Source: Variovorax sp. EL159 (GTDB lineage Bacteria; Pseudomonadota; Gammaproteobacteria; Burkholderiales; Burkholderiaceae_C). From it: a DNA stretch of 64,000 nt. The stretch lies in assembly GCF_900100965.1 (NCBI RefSeq), contig NZ_FMUJ01000002.1, forward strand, positions 803,869-867,868. Direction: 5' to 3'. A program made the translations under genes and the position numbers. The notes under the pieces were generated by a model. That model made no database searches. It had not been told where the DNA came from and saw only the letters and a list, made by a program, of their open reading frames with translations. This document shows, piece by piece, positions 54,100-63,598 of the stretch (positions are counted from its first letter, which is position 1; each line of letters begins with the position of its first letter).

Positions 54100-57000
54100 T
54101 CAGTCCCGTACGGCAGTGATTACTGCGAAGTCGGAGCCGATGAGTCCTTCGGCCATCCAGCGGTCCTCGAAGTCGAAGAAGCGCTGCAGGTGCGCCGCGT
54201 CTTCGGGGTCGGAAGGATCGAAGTTCTGGGCGATGCCGCTGAGCCCGGTCTGCAGCAGCGCGCCGCCGAGCGGGCGGAATTCCTCCACCCGGAAGTGTCG
54301 ACCGACCGCATCGACGATCTGCGAGGAACACACCGCCTCCGACGGATCGACCGCGATCACCTCCGCAACGCTGGGGCGGCTCAGCACGCCGCGTTCCATG
54401 CCGGAGGGAAAGCGCCGGTACTTCAGCGGCAGTGTCGCCATGAACTCGTTGATGCCCTGTAACTGCGCGTCGGTCCATTGGAAATGGTCGGGACCGATGA
54501 ACTCGCTCAGGTGGAACACGCCGCCCGGGCGCAGCGCGCGCCGTACCGAGGCGAAGAGCCCGTCGAGGTTCTCGATGTGGTGAATCGAGTGGCTTGCGAA
54601 AACGATGTCGAACGCGTTTTCGGGCAGCGGCTCGCGCTCCAGATCGATCAGGTGATAGTGCAGGCCCTGGAGGCCGGCCTCGGCGGCGAGGCGGCGCGCC
54701 TCTTCGATGGCTGGTGCCGCGAGGTCGTAACCGTCGATGCGCTCGGCGATCCCGAGTCCCGCGAGGTCTCGCTCCAGCGCGCCGAAGCCGCAGCCGAGGC
54801 TGGCCACGCGACGCACCGGAAACTGCCAGCCGGCCGCGCTCAACCGGTTCTTCAGGTGGTCATAGGCGTTGATGTTCGGCTGGCCGCTCGCCAGGCGGTT
54901 CAGTCGCGGCATCACCTGTGGATGCGACATCCAGAACAAGCCCTGGGTCTCGTTGCGCTCGGCGAGCGGCCTGCTCCATTCCTTGGCGGTGCGGGCGGTC
55001 TGCAACGCGCGTGCGGCGTCCTGCAGTGCAGGCAGTGACTGGTGTGGTACATCGCGGAGCAGCGATTGCACGACGCCGTCGAAGCGCGCAGGAGCGCAGT
55101 CCTGCGCTACGCGCGCGAGGCCGCTGTCGCGCAGGCGCTCCCACAGCACGCGGTCCTGGTAAAGGCTCGCGCAGGCGGCGGCGAAGTCGGCTGGGGTCGC
55201 TGCGCTCAGTAGCGCGTCGCCCGAAGCCCAGCCGAGCTGCTCCGCGATCAGCGGCGTGGCCACGCTGGGCAGCCCCTGGGCAGAGGCTTCGTGCACCTTG
55301 TGCGGAATCCCCGCGGCGAAGCGCGTCGGCGCGAGGAAGACGCGCGCATGGTCGTAGTGCGCCTGGACGTTGTCGACGCGGCCGTGGAAGCGCACGCGCG
55401 AGTTGCCGAGCCGCGCGCGCAGCGCGGGGGAGCAACCGCCGACGATGTCCACGCCGTATGCGGTGCCTATCCGTGCGTCGAGTCGCGGCATGACCTCGTC
55501 GACGAACCAGCGCACCGAGTCGGCGTTGGGCGAGTCCTCCTCGTCGAGGCGACCGACAAAGAGGAAGTCACGGCGCGCATCGAAGCCGGCTCCGGCATCG
55601 GCGGCCATGGGTTCGAGGCAGTGGCCGAGCACTCGCACGTCGGGGCAGCCCGCTTGGCGGAAGCTGCGCGCCTCGGCCTCGCTCACGGCGAGCACCACGG
55701 CAGCGCTGCGGGCCTGCCGAAGTTCCGTTTCCGGCGTCATGGCGCCGGGCTGTGGATTGGCGGCGAGGCCGAGCACCTCGCGGCGCAGTGTCTCGCGAGC
55801 GGAAAAGAGGGCCTCGGCGTCATACACCACGCGGCTATGGTCGAGGAAGCCGGGCACGGCCTCGCAGGCGCGGCGGAAGACCTCCATGTTGTGCGGGCGG
55901 CTCACCACCACCAGGTCGAACAGGCCGATGCGACTGCGCAGGAAGTCGGCGAGCGTCGGGCGGCCGGAGCCGGTCACGCGCTCCAATTCGGCGGGCAGGC
56001 AGCGCGCGGCCGCGGCGGCGTCACAGGCCGGGAAGGCGACCGGGTAGTGGGTCAGCAGCGCACCTGCGCGATGCAGCGCGTTGATGAGGTTGCAGGCTCG
56101 CGGATTGCCGGCGCCGAGGTTGGGTATGGGCACCTGATCGTCGATGACCAGCACGCTTGCGCGGCCATTGCTGCGCTGGCGCGCGGCGAGCTCGCCGTGG
56201 CTGCGTGCGCGATGCGTCTCAGCCAGCGTGCGAGCGTGCCGTTGGGCGAAGAGCGTGCGATGGCGCGTCATGAGCCGTGCGGCGTCGTCGTCGGAAGCCG
56301 CGCTGCCGAACTCGAAGTGCGTGAGCAGTACCGCGGGCTCGTACACCACGCGAAAGCCTGCCTCGCGCACGCGCATGCACAAGTCGGTGTCTTCGTAGTA
56401 GGCAGGCGCGAAAAGCGGATCGAAGCCCGCGAGCGATTCGAACAGGGTGCGCCGCACCATGAGGAAGGCACCCGAGCAGTAGTCGACGTCTCGCCGGAAC
56501 TGGAAGGCCGCATCGGCCGGGTCCTGCCCGCGTCCGTGACCGGAACAGTCACCGTCGCGCCAGATGATCGAGCCGGCCTCCTGCAACGTGCCGTCGAGCA
56601 GCACGATGCGTCCGCCTACTGCGCCGACATCTGCCTTGGCGTCGAGCAGGCTGCAGGCAGCGGCGAGCGAACCGGGCGCCAGTTGGGTGTCGTTGTTGAG
56701 AAAAAGCACGTGGCGCCCCCGCGCCTCGCGCGCGCCGGCATTGGCGCCGCGCAGGAAATGCAGGTTCTCGGACTGCGCGAACATGCGGCAGCCATCCACG
56801 CGCGCGAGCAGCGCGGCGGTGCGGTCGCTCGAGGCGTTGTCGACCACGATCACCTCGGCGGGCACATCGATAGCCTGGGCGAGCGCTTCCAGGCAACGGA
56901 AGGTCAGGCCGGCCTGGTTGTGCAGCACCAGCACGATGGACACCGCCGGCTGCGCCGAGACCGGCAGGCCGATGCGCGCATCGGGCCGCGCGAGAAAGGC

Positions 57001-58854
57001 GCCGAGCGCGGCTTCGCTATCGGCGCGGAAGGTCTGCTTCAGGTCGGCCGCGACGGCAGGCGTGGTGATGGTGGTTGCAGGGAGGCCTGTTGCCGGAACG
57101 CCGGGAGGCTGGACCTGTGCGAAGCCCGGCACGAACGGCCGCTGTTCGCGCCGGCCGAAGGCCTCGAAGTGGTAGAGCGCGTTGGTGCCGGCCTGTGCCA
57201 CGTCGGGGTTGTGGCGCAGGTAGCCGCTGGTGGAGAACCAGGGGCTCGGGTCGCGCGCCTCGCGGCTGCCGAACATGGCGTAGTGGTAGGCGGGATCGAC
57301 GCTTGAGCGCCTCACGTCGAGGTAGGTGTCGGCATACCACTGCGCGTCGAAGAGCATCGAGTGCCGCACGACCTGCGCGACTGGATGCCTGGCCATGCGG
57401 TAGCGCCGCACGGCCGGCGCGAGCCAGCGCAACGCGGCCGGCAGCGTCTTCGGGCGGAGGCGACTCAGCACCCCCGGGCGGTCGGGCGGCGTGACGGCTT
57501 GTGCCGCAGCTCCGGTGGCGGGTTCGAAGCCGATCACCTCTCCGTGCCGGCGCACGAGGTCGGACACCATGCGGCCGACCGAGACGGTGTAGGTCGCAAG
57601 GTGGTCGCGCATGCCGAGAGTTGCCGCGATCAATGCGGTGCGTTCCTTCTGGACTTCCTCGAACCAGCGAACGGCCGTCGCATGGTGTTGCGTGGACTGT
57701 GCGAGTTCCTCGGTCAGCGCGCGGCGCGTTTGTTCGGCGTCGGCCAGGTGCTCGGCCTGGTGCGCGAGCTTTGCCTGAAGCTCGGCGAACCGGGCTTCGA
57801 GCTGCACGATGTCTTCGCTGCGGGACGACGGAGAACTCGCGGGCCTGGTCGCTGCTTCCTGGAGTCGGGCCTGCAGCAGGTAGGCGCGGCCTAGTGCGAC
57901 GTCGCGCTCGCGCTCGGCGCGCACCGCATTGCGTGTCTGTGCGACGGCGTCGTCGCGTTCGCGCAGCGCCTGGTCCAGTTGGCCCTGCGCCGCGTCGCGA
58001 GCCGCCTCGGCCGCACGGTGGTGCCCCTGCAGTGCTTCGACCTGCAGCCGGAAGCTTTGCTGCGCCTCTTGCTCGCGAGCAAGGCCCGCCCATACCGCGC
58101 CGACGATGGCGAAGCGGTCGCGGATCGACAGTGTCGCGCTGCCGTGCGAAGCCGCGCAAAGCTGGCGGATGGCCGCGGGCGCTTGGGGGCCGTGCGCGAT
58201 CACGCCGAGGCCGTGGCCGTGCAGGAATTCGAAGTGCGGCAGCCCCGCGGCCAGTTCCGCGAAGAGGCGGTAGACGCCGAAGTCGCCTTGGCGCACGTTG
58301 GTGTCGTGAAACAGCACCACGGCGCGCGGCGAGAGCTTGCGCTTCCAGGTGTCGAAGTCGTGCCGCGCCGCTTCGTAAGTGTGGAAGCCATCGATGTGCA
58401 ACAGGTCGATCGTGCCGTCCTCGAAGGTATCGACTGCGGCATCGAAATCCATGCGCACCAGCTCGGAGAAGGCCGCGTAGTGCTGCTGGTTGAACTCGAG
58501 CAGCTCCTGGAAGACCTTGTCGCCGAAGCGGCCCGCGTGCGCGTCGCCCTGCCAGTGGTCCACGGCGTAACAACGCGTGGGCAGGCCGGCGTGGAGCACG
58601 GCTTCGCAGAATGCCGCGTAAGACACCCCGTAGTGCGTGCCGAGCTCCACCAGCATGCGCGGCTCGCAAGCCTCGACCACCCAGGCTGCGAAGGGCACGT
58701 GGCCCCACCAGCCGCTGGGCTTGCCGATGCGCTGCGGGCGCCGGAAGATCGACGACAGCGTGGGCGACGTGAGGTCACCCAGCGAAGCGGAGGCCGGGAG
58801 CCATTCCCCTGCGATGGCCTGGGGCTGCTCGTGTTGTTGTTGGCGATGGGGCAT
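54100..58854 (-). CDS. Giant multidomain methyltransferase-GT2-GT4-methyltransferase
   Basis: A 1584-residue cytoplasmic protein with five parts. Residues 45-230: class I methyltransferase (MLVELGTHYGVSYAAF, IDLLHIDGFHTYE). 250-450: coiled coil rich in Ala, Gln, Glu and Arg. 505-590: two repeats of the WYADTYLDV type common in glycosyltransferases. 635-870: GT2 domain (VSIVLVLHNQ, VIVVDNASSD, FLNNDT, VDYCSGAFLMVRR). 900-1270: GT4 domain (DFLFVGRLDEEDSPNAD, GIPHKVHEASAQGLPSVAT). 1320-1470: second methyltransferase (VASLGCGFGALE, FDIVFASHSIHHIENL). The ATG at 58854 has AAGGA upstream. Likely builds and caps a methylated surface glycan; modular fusion of this extent is unusual. Confidence 0.88.
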   Translation of the reverse strand: MPHRQQQHEQPQAIAGEWLPASASLGDLTSPTLSSIFRRPQRIGKPSGWWGHVPFAAWVVEACEPRMLVELGTHYGVSYAAFCEAVLHAGLPTRCYAVDHWQGDAHAGRFGDKVFQELLEFNQQHYAAFSELVRMDFDAAVDTFEDGTIDLLHIDGFHTYEAARHDFDTWKRKLSPRAVVLFHDTNVRQGDFGVYRLFAELAAGLPHFEFLHGHGLGVIAHGPQAPAAIRQLCAASHGSATLSIRDRFAIVGAVWAGLAREQEAQQSFRLQVEALQGHHRAAEAARDAAQGQLDQALRERDDAVAQTRNAVRAERERDVALGRAYLLQARLQEAATRPASSPSSRSEDIVQLEARFAELQAKLAHQAEHLADAEQTRRALTEELAQSTQHHATAVRWFEEVQKERTALIAATLGMRDHLATYTVSVGRMVSDLVRRHGEVIGFEPATGAAAQAVTPPDRPGVLSRLRPKTLPAALRWLAPAVRRYRMARHPVAQVVRHSMLFDAQWYADTYLDVRRSSVDPAYHYAMFGSREARDPSPWFSTSGYLRHNPDVAQAGTNALYHFEAFGRREQRPFVPGFAQVQPPGVPATGLPATTITTPAVAADLKQTFRADSEAALGAFLARPDARIGLPVSAQPAVSIVLVLHNQAGLTFRCLEALAQAIDVPAEVIVVDNASSDRTAALLARVDGCRMFAQSENLHFLRGANAGAREARGRHVLFLNNDTQLAPGSLAAACSLLDAKADVGAVGGRIVLLDGTLQEAGSIIWRDGDCSGHGRGQDPADAAFQFRRDVDYCSGAFLMVRRTLFESLAGFDPLFAPAYYEDTDLCMRVREAGFRVVYEPAVLLTHFEFGSAASDDDAARLMTRHRTLFAQRHARTLAETHRARSHGELAARQRSNGRASVLVIDDQVPIPNLGAGNPRACNLINALHRAGALLTHYPVAFPACDAAAAARCLPAELERVTGSGRPTLADFLRSRIGLFDLVVVSRPHNMEVFRRACEAVPGFLDHSRVVYDAEALFSARETLRREVLGLAANPQPGAMTPETELRQARSAAVVLAVSEAEARSFRQAGCPDVRVLGHCLEPMAADAGAGFDARRDFLFVGRLDEEDSPNADSVRWFVDEVMPRLDARIGTAYGVDIVGGCSPALRARLGNSRVRFHGRVDNVQAHYDHARVFLAPTRFAAGIPHKVHEASAQGLPSVATPLIAEQLGWASGDALLSAATPADFAAACASLYQDRVLWERLRDSGLARVAQDCAPARFDGVVQSLLRDVPHQSLPALQDAARALQTARTAKEWSRPLAERNETQGLFWMSHPQVMPRLNRLASGQPNINAYDHLKNRLSAAGWQFPVRRVASLGCGFGALERDLAGLGIAERIDGYDLAAPAIEEARRLAAEAGLQGLHYHLIDLEREPLPENAFDIVFASHSIHHIENLDGLFASVRRALRPGGVFHLSEFIGPDHFQWTDAQLQGINEFMATLPLKYRRFPSGMERGVLSRPSVAEVIAVDPSEAVCSSQIVDAVGRHFRVEEFRPLGGALLQTGLSGIAQNFDPSDPEDAAHLQRFFDFEDRWMAEGLIGSDFAVITAVRD

Positions 58855-58924
58855 TCGGCTTCCTTGGCTGTCTCTTCGGGTGCCTGGGCCGCACCCCGGG
58901 CTGCTGCTTGCTTCGCTCTTGTCT

Positions 58925-59689
58925 TCAGTGGCGGTTCGCGACCACCGAGAACATCGGAATCTGCAGGCCGTCGACCTCACGCTTGTGGTGATGGGTGGTC
59001 ACGCGGGCGTGCGGAAAACCCATCAGCGCGAGCGCATTGACCACAAAGGCCGGCGTGAGGGCCCACCAGGTGTCGACCTGCGGGATGTTCGGGCGCGGCA
59101 GCAAGTGGCACACGGGCAACTCGCCGAGCGTGGCGTCATAGAGGTCGGTGACGATGACGGTGCTGCGCACGCGTCGCGCGCAGCCTTCGAGGATCGAGAT
59201 CGGCGAGCGGCAGTGCAGCAGCACGGCCGCGAACAGGCCCACGTCGAAGTCGCCCGCGTCGGCCGAGAGATGTTCCGGGTTGGCCTCGAGCAGGCGTACC
59301 GAAGAGCGGTAGTGGTGATGCAGATACCAGAACGAATTGCGCACGCCCTGGATGTCGCGGGTGAACTGTTCGCGCCAGGCGGCCATGTCGAAGCCGGGCA
59401 GGGGGACGACGTCCCAGAGACGCTCCATCGGTGGCTCGATGGCCGTGACGACTGCACCCGCGCGCTCCATGTGGAACGAGAGAAATCCGCTGGCCGGTCC
59501 GACCTCGAGCACCGACTTGCCGGCGAAGTCGAAACCGCCCAGGTAGGCATCGACGGTGGGGCGAAGGTCCCAATAGCCGCGCACGAGGCCCTGCGAAGGC
59601 AGCCCGACCGAGTGATAGAAAGTGCAGGCCTCGAAGGCCGGTGCCTCGCGTTGGATTTGCCGCCAGGCCGAGGAGGTGGCGGTGCTCAT
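58925..59689 (-). CDS. Class I SAM methyltransferase
   Basis: A 254-residue enzyme with SVLEVGPASGFLSFHME as the SAM-binding loop and DFDVGLFAAVLLHCRSP as the acidic and hinge region. It begins the glycan operon, 70 bases before the giant gene. ATG at 59689 is chosen; ATG at 59701 is equally possible. The YWDLRPTVDAYLGGFDF entry recalls CmoB/DUF1698-type methyltransferases, but the neighbours suggest a glycan acceptor. Confidence 0.8.
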   Translation of the reverse strand: MSTATSSAWRQIQREAPAFEACTFYHSVGLPSQGLVRGYWDLRPTVDAYLGGFDFAGKSVLEVGPASGFLSFHMERAGAVVTAIEPPMERLWDVVPLPGFDMAAWREQFTRDIQGVRNSFWYLHHHYRSSVRLLEANPEHLSADAGDFDVGLFAAVLLHCRSPISILEGCARRVRSTVIVTDLYDATLGELPVCHLLPRPNIPQVDTWWALTPAFVVNALALMGFPHARVTTHHHKREVDGLQIPMFSVVANRH

Positions 59690-59800
59690 CCCCGCAGGCA
59701 TTGCGCAGGCGTGGCAGGCAGATGGAAGAAGTGCGCGATGAAGCGGTATGCAGGCATCGTAATGATTTGTAACTAAATGCGAGTGCGATGCTAACAAATA

Positions 59801-59817
59801 GATGACGGTGCGTCATC
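59801..59817. promoter_or_regulatory. Candidate operator between the glycan operon and the racemase gene
   Basis: GATGACG-GTG-CGTCATC is a perfect seven-base inverted repeat 15 bases before the plus-strand ATG at 59833 and 111 bases before the glycan operon. Confidence 0.35.
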
Positions 59818-59832
59818 CGCGAAAATGGGTAG

Positions 59833-60531
59833 ATGACCCAGCACATCGGAATCGTCGGTTGCTCCGCCGAAGGCGCAGCGCTTTGTTATCAAACCATCTG
59901 CGTGGAGGGCGCGAAGCTGCTCGGCCCGCATGCCCACCCTGAAGTCTCGATGCACACGCCGTCGCTGTCGGACTACATGGTGCACATCTACCGCAACGAC
60001 TGGCGGGGCGTGGGCGAGGTGATGCTCGCCTCGGCGCACAAGCTCGCGAAGATCGGCGCGGACTTTCTGGTCTGCCCCGACAACACGATCCACCAGGCCC
60101 TGCCCTTCATCGAGGCGCGCTCGCCGTTGCCGTGGCTGCACATCGCGGGCTGCGTGGCAGACGAAGCGGCGCAGCGCGGCTTTCGCCGCATCGGCCTGAC
60201 CGGCACGCGCTGGCTGGTCGACAGCGAGGTCTATCCCGAGAAGCTCTCGGCGCGCGGGCTCGAATACGTTCGGCCCACTGTCGAGGAGCGCGACGAGATC
60301 GCCCGGATCATCATGGACGAGTTGGTCTATGGCGTGTTCAAGCCCGAGGCGATCGCGACCTTCCAGCGCGTCATCCAGCGCATGAAGGACGAAGACGGTT
60401 GCGATGCCGTCGTGCTCGGTTGCACCGAGATCCCGCTGATCATGAGCGACGCCAATTCGCCGCTGCCGACGCTGGATTCGACGCGCCTTCTGGCGCGGGC
60501 CGCGCTGCGCCGGGCCACGCAAAAAGGCTAG
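59833..60531 (+). CDS. Aspartate/glutamate racemase-family protein
   Basis: A 232-residue two-domain racemase. The paired catalytic Cys residues are visible in VCPDNT (about residue 83) and LGCTEIP (about 197). HPEVSMHTPSLSDYM gives the substrate loop. Aspartate is the most common substrate of this subgroup; hydantoin or maleate isomerase activity is possible. The stop overlaps that of the convergent hydrolase by four bases. Confidence 0.88.
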   Translation: MTQHIGIVGCSAEGAALCYQTICVEGAKLLGPHAHPEVSMHTPSLSDYMVHIYRNDWRGVGEVMLASAHKLAKIGADFLVCPDNTIHQALPFIEARSPLPWLHIAGCVADEAAQRGFRRIGLTGTRWLVDSEVYPEKLSARGLEYVRPTVEERDEIARIIMDELVYGVFKPEAIATFQRVIQRMKDEDGCDAVVLGCTEIPLIMSDANSPLPTLDSTRLLARAALRRATQKG

Positions 60532-61463
60532 GCCAAAAAGTCCTCGATCATCCGCGCCACCTGCTGCGGCTGGTCGTGGTGCAGCATGTGGCCGGCGTCG
60601 CCGAGCCGCTCGATGCGTACCGAGGGCACGGACTTCAAGCGCTCGTGGAACTCATCGAGCGTGAAGCGGTTCTTCCACCAGCCTTTCAGGCTGTCGTCCG
60701 AGGCTTCGACCATCAGCAGCGGCGCCGTGATGCGCGCATAGAGCGCCAGCGTTTCGTCGACGCGGAAGATGTGGGCGTTGACGATCTTGTGCGCCGCTTC
60801 GCCAAGGATCTGCCAGCGCAGGCTGCCGTCGGGCTGTGCGTGGCCGGCCGACCAGTGGCTGGCCAGCCAGTCGGCCTTGTCCTGCGACAGGCGCGGGTTG
60901 GTCTTCATGAGCCGGCGTGCCACGCCGTCCACCGCCGAGTAGCCGGCCAGCGCCATTTCGCCGCGGTGCAGGCGCTTGAGTTCGTCGATCCACTGGCCGT
61001 AGCGCGCGGGCGCTTCGTCGGGCCTGCGCATGGGCATGCCGAAGCCTTCGAGGTTGACGAGGCGGCGGATGCGTTCGGGCCGCACGCCCGCGTAGTGCAT
61101 GGCGACGTTGCCGCCCATGCTGTGGCCGACAAGGTCGATCTGCCGGGGGCTCTCGCCGTCGCGGACTTCGCCCACGTAGTGGTCGAGCAGCCATTCGAGG
61201 TCGGCGAGGTAGTCGGCCAGCCAGTAGTTGTCGACACCGCCGCCATCGGTCAGACCGAAGCCGCGCCAGTCGGGCGCGATGATGAAGCGGTCTTGCGCCA
61301 TGGCATCGACCACGAACTGCCACGAGGCGGCCACGTCCATCCAGCCATGCACGAGCACCAACGGCGGGCGCGTGTCCGAGGGCTGGCCCCACAGGCGCAC
61401 GTGGTAGCTGAGATTGCGCACGGGCACGAATTCGCTGCGGGAGGGGCGGAGGGCTTGGTACAT
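60528..61463 (-). CDS. Alpha/beta hydrolase
   Basis: A 311-residue hydrolase. The oxyanion-hole HGWMD is near residue 40, the nucleophile elbow GHSMGG near 120, and the catalytic His is in DAGHMLHHDQP near the end. No signal peptide. The ATG at 61463 is preferred over the longer frame. General esterase or haloalkane-type fold; the substrate is unknown. It is divergent from the aldo-keto reductase gene by 118 bases. Confidence 0.87.
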   Translation of the reverse strand: MYQALRPSRSEFVPVRNLSYHVRLWGQPSDTRPPLVLVHGWMDVAASWQFVVDAMAQDRFIIAPDWRGFGLTDGGGVDNYWLADYLADLEWLLDHYVGEVRDGESPRQIDLVGHSMGGNVAMHYAGVRPERIRRLVNLEGFGMPMRRPDEAPARYGQWIDELKRLHRGEMALAGYSAVDGVARRLMKTNPRLSQDKADWLASHWSAGHAQPDGSLRWQILGEAAHKIVNAHIFRVDETLALYARITAPLLMVEASDDSLKGWWKNRFTLDEFHERLKSVPSVRIERLGDAGHMLHHDQPQQVARMIEDFLA

Positions 61464-61581
61464 GGCGACCGATGATAAGGACGCGCCTTCGTCGGCGCAG
61501 TCCGGCACAGGACAGGCAGGCGTCGTCGGGCTTTTCGGATGCGGCCAGCGCGCGGTGGGGCAGGGCGGTAGCATCCCGCGC

Positions 61582-62643
61582 ATGAAAAAGATCCAACTCG
61601 GTCAAAGCGACCTGCACGTCACCCCGATCTGCCTGGGCACGATGACCTTCGGCGAACAGGTCGACGAGCCCACTTCCCATGCCATCCTGAGCCGTTCGCT
61701 CGAACGCGGCATCGACTTCATCGATACCGCCGAGATGTACTCGGTGCCCACGCGCAAGGAAACCTACAGCGTCACCGAAACCATCATCGGCAACTGGTTC
61801 GCCGCCAACCCCGGCGCGCGCCAGAAGCTCGTGCTCGCCACCAAGGTGGCCGGTCCGTCGCGCGGCATGCCCTGGGTGCGCGAAGGCAGCGGCATGACGC
61901 CCGAGGACATCGAGGCCTCTTGCAATGCCAGCCTGAAGCGGCTGAAGACCGACGTCATCGACCTGTACCAGATCCACTGGCCCGAACGCCATGTGCCGCT
62001 GTTCGGCAACATGTACTACGACCCGGCCAAGGAAACGTCGAAGACGCCGATCCACGACCAGCTCGAAGCGCTGGGCAAGCTGGTGAAGGCGGGCAAGGTG
62101 CGCACGATCGGCTTGTCGAACGAAACGCCCTACGGTGTGCACGAGTTCGTGCGGCTGGCCGAGCAGCACGGGCTGCCGCGCGTGGCGTCGGTGCAGAACG
62201 TCTACAACCTGATCGGCCGTGGCCATGAAAACGCGCTGGACGAGACGATGCACCGGCTGGGCGTGTCGCTGCTGGCCTACTCGCCGCTGGCCTTCGGCCT
62301 GCTGACGGGCAAGTACGACCAGAGCGGCATCGAAGGACCGGATGCGCCGAAGGGGGCCCGCATTTCGAGCTACGAGTCGGTGCGCAAGCAGCGCTGGGGC
62401 CGCCCCGATTCGCTGCGCGCGGCCCGGCGCTACAACCAGCTAGCACGCGACAACGGCCTGACGCCGACGCAACTGGCGCTGGCGTTCTGCTACACGAAGT
62501 GGCAGGTGGCGAGCACGATCATCGGCGTGACGTCGGTGGCGCAGCTCGAAGAAGACCTGGACGTGTACGGCACCACGCTGTCGCCCGAGATCCTGGCCGA
62601 GATCGACAAGATCCGCTGGGAGATTCGCGACCCCGCCGCGTGA
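61582..62643 (+). CDS. NADP-dependent aldo-keto reductase (Tas-like)
   Basis: A 353-residue AKR with the barrel start LGTMTFGEQVDE, the catalytic Asp/Tyr region FIDTAEMYSVP, Lys in VLATKVAG, His in YQIHWPER, and a late SSTIIGVTS-like cofactor loop (VASTIIGVTSVAQLEEDL). The length and the MYSVPTRKETY insertion match Tas of E. coli. It reduces carbonyl compounds; its natural substrate is not known. After the stop, 62644-62773 holds a GC-rich patch but no gene. Confidence 0.9.
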   Translation: MKKIQLGQSDLHVTPICLGTMTFGEQVDEPTSHAILSRSLERGIDFIDTAEMYSVPTRKETYSVTETIIGNWFAANPGARQKLVLATKVAGPSRGMPWVREGSGMTPEDIEASCNASLKRLKTDVIDLYQIHWPERHVPLFGNMYYDPAKETSKTPIHDQLEALGKLVKAGKVRTIGLSNETPYGVHEFVRLAEQHGLPRVASVQNVYNLIGRGHENALDETMHRLGVSLLAYSPLAFGLLTGKYDQSGIEGPDAPKGARISSYESVRKQRWGRPDSLRAARRYNQLARDNGLTPTQLALAFCYTKWQVASTIIGVTSVAQLEEDLDVYGTTLSPEILAEIDKIRWEIRDPAA

Positions 62644-62773
62644 TTGGCACACCCCCAGGCTTCGCGCACTTCGTGTCGCTTCTCCTTCCCCCTCGCCGGG
62701 GGCAACACCTGCGGCCCGGCAAAGCCGGTTCCGCGGTGTTTCACGAAGAAGTCCAGGCTGGCTGGTTCCGCGG

Positions 62774-63424
62774 TTAACGGGCGCATTCGCCGCTGGCGGC
62801 GGCTATCGCGAGGGCTGGCAGGCTCAGCAGGCCCATGTTGTTTCCCTTGAACTGGCCCTTCATGCAGTCGCCATGTGCTGCGCCTGCGACGCCGGCACTC
62901 AGCTTCGAATCGAAGGTGGAAGGGGCGGGGCCTTGGAGGTCTTGATTCGCGCGGTCGGCGAAAGAGCGTTGACGGGCCACGTCGCGCAAGGCGCGGCGCG
63001 TGGCGTCGGAGTTGAGGATCAGTGGAGCAGGCGACGGGCCGGGTGCCTGCGACGGCTCTTCCCTGGCCGCTGGAGCGGCCGGGGCGCTGGGTGATGCGGT
63101 GACGACATCGCCGCGCGTCACCGGTGCCACGCGCCTGACGGGCGTGCGTGGCGCCGCCGCCGCTGCAGCCATGCGTGGTGTGCCTGTCGGTCGGGCCGGC
63201 AGCTCGGCCTTCGGCGAAGGCAAGACCTGCACGACCTCCATCGCGATGCGCTTCGTCGGGCCGGCCTGCCGCACGTGCGGCCGCGACGCCAGCAGCATCA
63301 GCCAGAGCACGCCTGCATGCATGGCCACCACGGCCAACACCAGGGCCGCCAGGGCAGGGCGCGGCGTCAGGGCTCGGAGGCGGGGGAAGAGGGCTGCCAC
63401 TCGAGCAGGTCGCCAGGCTGGCAT
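62774..63424 (-). CDS. Proline/alanine-rich membrane-anchored protein of unknown function
   Basis: A 216-residue protein with one membrane helix at about residues 25-46 (LAALVLAVVAMHAGVLWLML), then a Pro/Ala/Arg-rich linker and a carboxy end with two Cys (GDCMKG, SGECAR). The layout recalls TonB-like or periplasm-spanning proteins, but no TonB motif is present. It overlaps the XRE gene by 58 bases if the ATG at 63424 is right; ATG at 63322 would avoid the overlap but cut the amino-terminal part. Function unknown. Confidence 0.5.
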   Translation of the reverse strand: MPAWRPARVAALFPRLRALTPRPALAALVLAVVAMHAGVLWLMLLASRPHVRQAGPTKRIAMEVVQVLPSPKAELPARPTGTPRMAAAAAAPRTPVRRVAPVTRGDVVTASPSAPAAPAAREEPSQAPGPSPAPLILNSDATRRALRDVARQRSFADRANQDLQGPAPSTFDSKLSAGVAGAAHGDCMKGQFKGNNMGLLSLPALAIAAASGECAR

Positions 63425-63591
63425 TGCAACGCTTCGCAGATGCGCTCCAGGGTGTCGAAGCGCACGCCGCGCACCTTGCCGCTCTTGAGCAGCGACAGGT
63501 TCTGCTCGGTGATGCCCACATGCTCCGCCAGTTCGCGCGATCGCATCTTGCGCCGGGCGAGCATGACGTCGAGGTTCACGATGATCGGCAT
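63367..63591 (-). CDS. Small XRE/Cro-CI-family regulator (YozG-like)
   Basis: A 74-residue helix-turn-helix protein: MRSRELAEHVGITEQNLSLLKSGK and FDTLERICEALQCQPGDLLEW are the family core (here given in two parts). Such one-domain regulators are usually found directly after a DUF2975 membrane protein, as here (seven bases apart). The pair probably forms a membrane-linked regulatory unit of unknown signal. Confidence 0.88.
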   Translation of the reverse strand: MPIIVNLDVMLARRKMRSRELAEHVGITEQNLSLLKSGKVRGVRFDTLERICEALQCQPGDLLEWQPSSPASEP

Positions 63592-63598
63592 GGCGCGT

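Noticed and set aside
55291..57306. 671-codon open frame antisense to the giant glycan gene
   Set aside because: Shadow frame; glycosyltransferase motifs are on the minus strand.
62644..62773. GC-rich patch after the aldo-keto reductase as a terminator
   Set aside because: CCCCC/GGGGG can pair, but no T run follows on either strand; at most a repeat fragment.
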